A DNA stretch of 64,000 bases. It comes from Streptomyces sp. M92. Lineage in GTDB: Bacteria; Actinomycetota; Actinomycetes; Streptomycetales; Streptomycetaceae. This document shows, one piece after another, positions 57,706 through 64,000 of the stretch (its first letter is position 1; each line of letters begins with the position of its first letter). Position numbers and translations under genes: made by a program. The notes beneath the pieces were generated by a model. It made no database searches, was not told where the DNA came from, and saw nothing but the letters and a program-made list of their open reading frames with translations. The stretch lies in assembly GCF_028473745.1 (NCBI RefSeq), contig NZ_CP101137.1:6138001-6202000 (forward strand). Direction: 5' to 3'.

Positions 57706-58641
57706 ATGGCAGTCCCCGAACTGATCCGCATCGTCTCCCGTGACTCCCCCATGGCGCTGGCTCAGGTCGAGCGTGTCCGGGCCGGGTTGGCGGCCCTGCA
57801 CCCCGGCGTGCGCACCGAGGTCGTACCGGTGAGGACCACGGGCGACAAGTGGCTCGGCGACCTGTCGCAGGTGGAGGGCAAGGGCGCGTTCACCAAGGAG
57901 GTCGACGCCGCGCTGCTGTCGGGCGAGGCGGACCTCGCGGTGCACTGCGTGAAGGACGTGCCCGCCGACCGGCCGCTGCCGGCGGGCACGGTGTTCGCCG
58001 CGTTCCTGGAGCGGGACGACATCCGGGACGCCCTGATCCACCCGGACGGGCTCACCCTGGACGAGTTGCCGGCCGGCACCCGGATCGGCACCTCCTCGGT
58101 GCGCCGCGTCGCCCAGCTGGCCGCCACCCACCCGCACCTGCGGTGCGTGCCGTTCCGCGGCAACGCCAACCGGCGGCTGGCCAAGCTCGCGGCCGGTGAG
58201 GCGGACGCCCTGCTGCTCGCGGTCTCCGGCCTGGAGCGCATCGGCCGCCGGGACGTGATCAGCGAGGTCCTCTCCCCCGAGACGATGATGCCGCCGATCG
58301 GCGCGGGCGTCCTCGCCCTCCAGTGCCGGGAGGGCGACGACGAGCTGATCGACGCGGTGAGCGGCCTCGGCGACCCGGACACGCACCGGGAGGCGACGGC
58401 GGAGCGCATGTTCCTGCACGTCCTCCAGGGACACTGCAACAGCCCGATCGCCGGGTTCGCCCGGGTGGACCGCGGCGGGGAACTCTCCCTGCGGGCCTGC
58501 GTGTTCACCCCCGACGGCAAGACCCGGCTGAACGCCCACGAGTGGGCCGGCCGGCTCGATCCGGCGACGCTGGGCACCTCGGTGGCCGTGGCGCTGCTGC
58601 GGCAGGGCGCCCGCGAGATCATCGACGGCATCGCGCACTGA
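57706..58641 (+). CDS. hemC: Hydroxymethylbilane synthase (porphobilinogen deaminase)
   Basis: The 311-residue enzyme polymerises four porphobilinogens into hydroxymethylbilane for heme and siroheme. It has RIVSRDSPMALAQ at the start, the catalytic Asp in HCVKDVPADRP (where most have HSMKDVP), RIGTSSVRR, RGNANRRL and the cofactor Cys in LQGHCNSPIAG (most have EGGCQVPIG). It stands alone without other hem genes, so it may be a second copy beside the usual heme operon. Confidence 0.93.
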   Translation: MAVPELIRIVSRDSPMALAQVERVRAGLAALHPGVRTEVVPVRTTGDKWLGDLSQVEGKGAFTKEVDAALLSGEADLAVHCVKDVPADRPLPAGTVFAAFLERDDIRDALIHPDGLTLDELPAGTRIGTSSVRRVAQLAATHPHLRCVPFRGNANRRLAKLAAGEADALLLAVSGLERIGRRDVISEVLSPETMMPPIGAGVLALQCREGDDELIDAVSGLGDPDTHREATAERMFLHVLQGHCNSPIAGFARVDRGGELSLRACVFTPDGKTRLNAHEWAGRLDPATLGTSVAVALLRQGAREIIDGIAH

Positions 58642-58660
58642 ACGCCGCGCGCCCGGGAGG

Positions 58661-59185
58661 TCAGGCGGTACCCTCCTCCGCCTGGCCGCGCAGGAAGGCG
58701 CTCACCTGGTGCGCCAGCCCGTCCTCGCGCACCGTACCGGGGAGCGCTCCGCCCTCCCCGTCGGGCAGCCCCAGTCCGCCGGTCCACAGCCGGCGGTCGG
58801 CCCACTCCTCGTCCACCCGCAACTGCACCTGGACGTCGATCTGGCCGAGGCTCGCCTCGGGCCCGGCCGCGTAGAGCACGGCGGTGGCCCGGCGCAGGGG
58901 GTAGACGTCGAAGCCCTCGATGAACTGGGAGTTGCGCCAGTCGAGGAAGGCGCTCTCCCCGTCGGGACCGATCCGCACGTCGACCTGGCCGTCCTCGAGG
59001 TGGATGCCGACCTGCCGGCCGCCCCGGTTCTCCACGGTCACCCGGACGCGGAAGTACGTCAGCCCCTCGGCGGCGTCGTCGCGTCCACGCGGCGGCTCGG
59101 CCGGCTCGAGACGGTGGACGCGGACCCGCAGCCCGGCGTGCCCGTCGTACTCCTGCCAGTCCCCGACCACGTTCGGCTCGTACAC
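58661..59185 (-). CDS. Conserved hypothetical protein (174 aa)
   Basis: The protein starts MYEPNVVGDWQEYDGHAGLR and is mostly beta-strand by pattern: LTYFRVRVTVENRGGRQVGI, DVRIGPDGESAFLDW, TAVLYAAGPEASLGQIDVQV. It has no signal peptide or membrane helix. The layout resembles immunoglobulin-like or DUF4352-like beta domains but I would not name one. Convergent with hemC, 19 bases away. Confidence 0.72.
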   Translation of the reverse strand: MYEPNVVGDWQEYDGHAGLRVRVHRLEPAEPPRGRDDAAEGLTYFRVRVTVENRGGRQVGIHLEDGQVDVRIGPDGESAFLDWRNSQFIEGFDVYPLRRATAVLYAAGPEASLGQIDVQVQLRVDEEWADRRLWTGGLGLPDGEGGALPGTVREDGLAHQVSAFLRGQAEEGTA

Positions 59186-59486
59186 GGTGCCCCTCTCGAC
59201 CTCTCGACGCTGCTTCCTATCTGTGCGCTCAGTGCACTGTCAAATGAGCGGAATGCGCTGTGGCCAGGGGGTTCACCCCTTTTGCTCGGTGATCAAGCGC
59301 TGCCCAGCAACGATCCGCCGACGCCGGTACGGGGCGATCACCGGCGGCGTGCCGCACATCACGTCCGGCGGCGCCGGCGTCCCGGTCACCGGTCCGCAGC
59401 CGTTCGGGTGGCAGCCCGGGACTTTCGCGCTCAGTATCCATATATATGAGGACTTGCCAGCACCCCTGCTGAGGGAGGTGCGCCTG
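59186..59486. promoter_or_regulatory. Divergent region upstream of the sigma factor gene, with AT-rich segment
   Basis: About 300 bases without a large gene. Near 59432-59452 the sequence is strikingly AT-rich for this genome (TATCCATATATATGAGGA), a likely -10 or leader. The ATG at 59446 opens an 8-codon frame (MRTCQHPC, stop at 59472) ending 14 bases before the sigma factor start, overlapping its ribosome site. Confidence 0.45.
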
Positions 59487-60278
59487 ATGCACAGCGCCGG
59501 CAGAACCAAGCCCCACCCCCACGACGACGCCCCCGACACGGCGGCGGCGTTCGACCGGCTCGCCGGGCTCCCCGAGGGCCCCGAGCGACAGGCCCTGCGG
59601 GACGAACTGATCCGGGTCTGGCTGCCCATGTCGGAGCGGATCGCGGTCCGCTTCCGGGGCCGCGGCGAGAACCTGGAGGATCTCTACCAGGTGGCGGCCC
59701 TGGGCCTGGTCAAGGCCGTCGACCACTACGACCCGGCACGCGGCCACGCCTTCGAGGCGTACGCCGTCCCGACCGTGACCGGCGAGATCAAGCGGCACTT
59801 CCGCGACCACATGTGGACCCTGCACGTGCCGCGCCGCATCCAGGACCTGCGCAACCGGGTCCGCAGATCCGCGAAGGAGCTGGCGCAGACCACGCCGGGA
59901 CGCGCGCCCACGGTCGAGGAGATCGCCGAGCACGCGCAGCTGACCACGGTCGAGGTGCGGACCGGCATGGAGGCCCTGGAGTGCTTCTCGGCGCTCTCCC
60001 TGGAGGCCGAGATGCCCGGCACCGACGGGTACGCCCTCGGGGACGCGCTCGGCGCCCCGGACCCGGCCTTCGACGCGGTGGTGGACCGGGTGGCGGTGCG
60101 GCCGTGCCTGGAGGCGCTGCCCGAGCGCGAGCGCACCATTCTCTACCTGCGGTTCTTCGGCGGGATGACGCAGAGCCGCATCGCGCAGCAGCTCGGCATC
60201 TCCCAGATGCACGTCTCGCGGCTGCTCAGCGGGTGCTTCGACCGCATCCGGGAGGAGATCCTCGCGGAGGCCCGCTGA
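59487..60278 (+). CDS. SigB/SigF/SigG-family RNA polymerase sigma factor
   Basis: ATG 59487 with GAGGGAGG upstream; 263 residues. Region 2 is at about 40-110 (NLEDLYQVAALGLVKAVDHY, FEAYAVPTVTGEIKRHFRD), region 3 at about 115-175 and region 4 at about 205-255 (LPERERTILYLRFFGGMTQS then QLGISQMHVSRLL). This is the stress/development sigma class of Streptomyces, normally restrained by an anti-sigma kinase and released by an anti-anti-sigma factor. No cognate pair is adjacent. Ends 3 bases from the convergent ANTAR gene. Confidence 0.95.
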   Translation: MHSAGRTKPHPHDDAPDTAAAFDRLAGLPEGPERQALRDELIRVWLPMSERIAVRFRGRGENLEDLYQVAALGLVKAVDHYDPARGHAFEAYAVPTVTGEIKRHFRDHMWTLHVPRRIQDLRNRVRRSAKELAQTTPGRAPTVEEIAEHAQLTTVEVRTGMEALECFSALSLEAEMPGTDGYALGDALGAPDPAFDAVVDRVAVRPCLEALPERERTILYLRFFGGMTQSRIAQQLGISQMHVSRLLSGCFDRIREEILAEAR

Positions 60279-60281
60279 CCG

Positions 60282-60605
60282 TCAGCCGGCCTGCGGCGGG
60301 GAGCCGGGGACCTGGGTCGGGGCGTGCCGGTCCAGGGCGTCTTCGAGAGCGGCCCGTATCTCCGGCGGCATCACCCCGGCGCGCCCCCAGATGAGTATCA
60401 TTTCTGCCACGTTGCGCAGTTTGATGTTCGTATGCTGGGAAACTTCCTTCAGTACGATCCACCCCTGGTCCGGGGTGACGCGGCCGAGGACCACGATCAT
60501 TCCGATCGCCTGGTCGACGACGGCGTGCGAGACGACCGCCTCCTTCAGCTGCCTGACCTGTTCCTGCAGCTGGAAGATCTGGTCCGAGCCAAGGTCCGCG
60601 GGCAT
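60282..60605 (-). CDS. ANTAR domain protein
   Basis: ATG 60605 follows GGAGGTGAGC, so the longer frame to 60698 is rejected. The 107-residue protein has a short coiled coil (DQIFQLQEQVRQLKEAVVS) and the ANTAR three-helix RNA-binding domain (AVVDQAIGMIVVLGRVTPDQGW, VSQHTNIKLRNVAEMIL). ANTAR proteins bind paired hairpins in leader RNA to prevent termination. There is no GAF or receiver domain here, so the signal input is unclear. Confidence 0.9.
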   Translation of the reverse strand: MPADLGSDQIFQLQEQVRQLKEAVVSHAVVDQAIGMIVVLGRVTPDQGWIVLKEVSQHTNIKLRNVAEMILIWGRAGVMPPEIRAALEDALDRHAPTQVPGSPPQAG

Positions 60606-60832
60606 GCTCACCTCCGGGTCCGGCGGGTCACCGCCGCCTGCGCCGAGCGGTACGGCTCCGACGCGTCCATCGTCGCCACATGTGCCGGCCCGCGCCACTG
60701 GGCCGTCCGGGGCCGCCCCACCACCGTTTCGGCGCCGCGCCCGGGGTACTCGGCAGGCGCCCGCCGCACTCCCGGCCGGACACTGGTGTCGAGCCGGTGG
60801 CTGCCGGTGGACGAGACCAGGACGCGACTGCC

Positions 60833-61636
60833 ATGAAACACGACATGCCCTTCCCCGCCGGCGGGGAGAGCCTCCTGTCCACGCACTCCGTGTACGGGGC
60901 TCCCTGCTGGGTGAGCCTGACCAGCCGTGATCTGAAGGTCACCGAGGAGTTCTACTCCGCCGTGCTGGGCTGGCAGTGGCGGCCCGCCAAGCTGGGCGAA
61001 CCGTTCCGTATCGCGCTGGCCGCCGGGGTGCCCGTGGCCGGGATCGCCGCGGTCGCCGGAATGTGGCAGATGGCGGTGGCGTGGACGCCGTACTTCGCCG
61101 TGCGCAGCGCGGACGAGGCGGTGTCCCGGGCGGCCGAGCGCGGCGGCACGGCCGCGGTCGGGCCGATCTCCCTGCCGCCCGGGCGGGCGGCCCTGCTGGC
61201 CGACCGGGACGGCGCGACCTTCGGCATCTGGGAGGGAGAGCTGTTCAGCGACTGGGAGACCTGGCGCGCCTCGCGCCCCGCCTTCATCCGGCTGCACACC
61301 CGCGACGCCTTCGACGCCGCCATGTTCTACGGCGGGGTCTTCGACTGGGCGGAGCCCGGCGGCTGCTGCGAGGTCGAGTACGAGGGCGACGAGGTGGTCC
61401 TGCGCAGCCAGGGGGACGTGGTGGCACGCATCGAGTCGGGCGCGCTGGAAGCGGCGCCCGATCCGGCCATCCGGCCGCACTGGCAGGTGCACTTCGCCGT
61501 CGAGGACGTCGCGGCCTGCGCCCGCACCGCGGAACGGCACGGCGGCAGCGTGCTGTCGCTGGACGAGGACGAGGCCGTGCTGCGGGACACCGACGGCGCG
61601 CAGTTCACGGTGACCGCGCGCCGCTTCGGCGGCTGA
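60833..61636 (+). CDS. VOC (glyoxalase/bleomycin-resistance fold) family protein
   Basis: ATG 60833; 267 residues made of two VOC modules (about 22-130 and 145-265): PCWVSLTSRDLKVTEEFYSAVLGW, then RLHTRDAFDAAMFYGGVFDW. The metal-binding His/Glu positions of enzymatic VOC proteins are only partly present, as in the many streptomycete two-module members of unknown substrate. Convergent with glgX, 13 bases away. Confidence 0.87.
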   Translation: MKHDMPFPAGGESLLSTHSVYGAPCWVSLTSRDLKVTEEFYSAVLGWQWRPAKLGEPFRIALAAGVPVAGIAAVAGMWQMAVAWTPYFAVRSADEAVSRAAERGGTAAVGPISLPPGRAALLADRDGATFGIWEGELFSDWETWRASRPAFIRLHTRDAFDAAMFYGGVFDWAEPGGCCEVEYEGDEVVLRSQGDVVARIESGALEAAPDPAIRPHWQVHFAVEDVAACARTAERHGGSVLSLDEDEAVLRDTDGAQFTVTARRFGG

Positions 61637-61649
61637 CCTCACGGGCCGC

Positions 61650-63793
<2,144 letters not shown>

Positions 63794-63797
<4 letters not shown>

Positions 63798-64000
63798 CGG
63801 GCCTCCTCCAGAACGCCGTGCACGATGTCGGCGGGACGGCCCAGCCGGGCCATCGGCATGATCTCTCGCGGCACTTCCAGCCCCTCCTGGGTGATCGGTT
63901 CCGGCCCCTTCGCGACCAGCGGCACGCGCTCGCCGGCCCGGGCCCGCTGCGAGAACCAGATGACTTTGGCCCCCGTGTCCGCCGCGCAGCAGCCCCAGCC
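63794..64000 (-). CDS. Unknown protein, C-terminal 68 residues (5' end outside window)
   Basis: The minus-strand frame is open from the right edge to TGA at 63794, which overlaps the glgX GTG. Visible residues: GWGCCAADTGAKVIWFSQRA, RAGERVPLVAKGPEPITQEG, then REIMPMARLGRPADIVHGVLEEA. A CC pair before AKVIWF vaguely recalls the zinc-ribbon start of DUF6083-like proteins. The fragment is too short to name. Coupling suggests co-expression with glgX. Confidence 0.55.

Overview
The window is chromosomal DNA of a Streptomyces or very close relative. It has very high GC, strong G/C bias at third codon positions, many GTG starts, tightly packed genes and ATGA/GTGA stop-start overlaps, and the gene content is streptomycete: isorenieratene-type crt genes, terpene synthase, streptogrisin-like protease, SpoIIE-type phosphatase, SigB-like sigma factor, ANTAR protein. 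About 63 genes or gene remnants are supported. I see no rRNA, tRNA, CRISPR array or intact insertion sequence.

Layout. 1-7.8 kb: carotenoid locus. One arm runs on the minus strand (crtI, crtB, a Rieske protein, a pyrimidine-dimer-glycosylase-like gene cut by the window edge), divergent from crtY-crtT-crtU. No crtE heads this locus. 8.0-11.1 kb: minus-strand operon SRPBCC protein, CrtI-like FAD oxidoreductase, SDR. 11.3-14 kb: secreted S1 protease with a palindromic operator upstream, a DUF4118-like membrane protein, and a decayed antiporter. 14.1-19.3 kb: class I terpene synthase, secreted CAP protein, small secreted peptide, two-gene ABC-2 exporter and a polyprenyl diphosphate synthase that may also feed the crt pathway. 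19.6-24.8 kb: small Cys-rich protein, orphan cytochrome oxidase subunit I, a CYP152-type P450 divergent from a metallo-beta-lactamase-fold protein, a repeat-bearing gap and an SRPBCC protein. 25-33.5 kb: GAF-PP2C phosphatase, nucleotidyltransferase/BON/phosphoesterase operon, GNAT, a molybdopterin oxidoreductase lacking the usual iron-sulfur cysteines with a coupled partner (a perfect CebR-type box lies upstream), DoxX and hemerythrin proteins. 33.6-40.6 kb: a degenerate-looking epimerase/GT9 pair, MFS transporter, a four-copy 56-59 bp tandem repeat, nested palindromes, and several metabolic or unknown genes. 40.6-48.8 kb: catalase, small helical protein, TetR regulator with its operator, SDR, zinc alcohol dehydrogenase, PucR-type regulator, Sua5/YrdC protein, dienelactone hydrolase. 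49-64 kb: TauD dioxygenase, aldo-keto reductase, stand-alone LigD phosphoesterase and ligase genes, a large PAS-GAF-PP2C-ATPase regulator, DoxX/peroxiredoxin pair, a deletion scar, NPP1-family secreted protein, hemC, sigma factor, ANTAR protein, VOC protein, glgX and a partial gene.

How it works together. The first 20 kb is isoprenoid-centred: prenyl diphosphate made by the 18-19 kb synthase could go to phytoene and aromatic carotenoids or to the terpene synthase product. Much of the rest looks like stress and redox housekeeping (catalase, peroxiredoxin, hemerythrin, DNA repair, phosphatases, alternative sigma factor). The most unusual items are the light-damage repair gene inside the carotenoid operon, the terpene/exporter locus with a coding-like extension downstream of the prenyltransferase stop, the cluster-less molybdoenzyme under a CebR-like box, the active-site-less epimerase/GT9 pair, and a scar that removed both 5' halves of a divergent regulator/efflux pair. 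All functional statements come from reading motifs and context; no database search was run.
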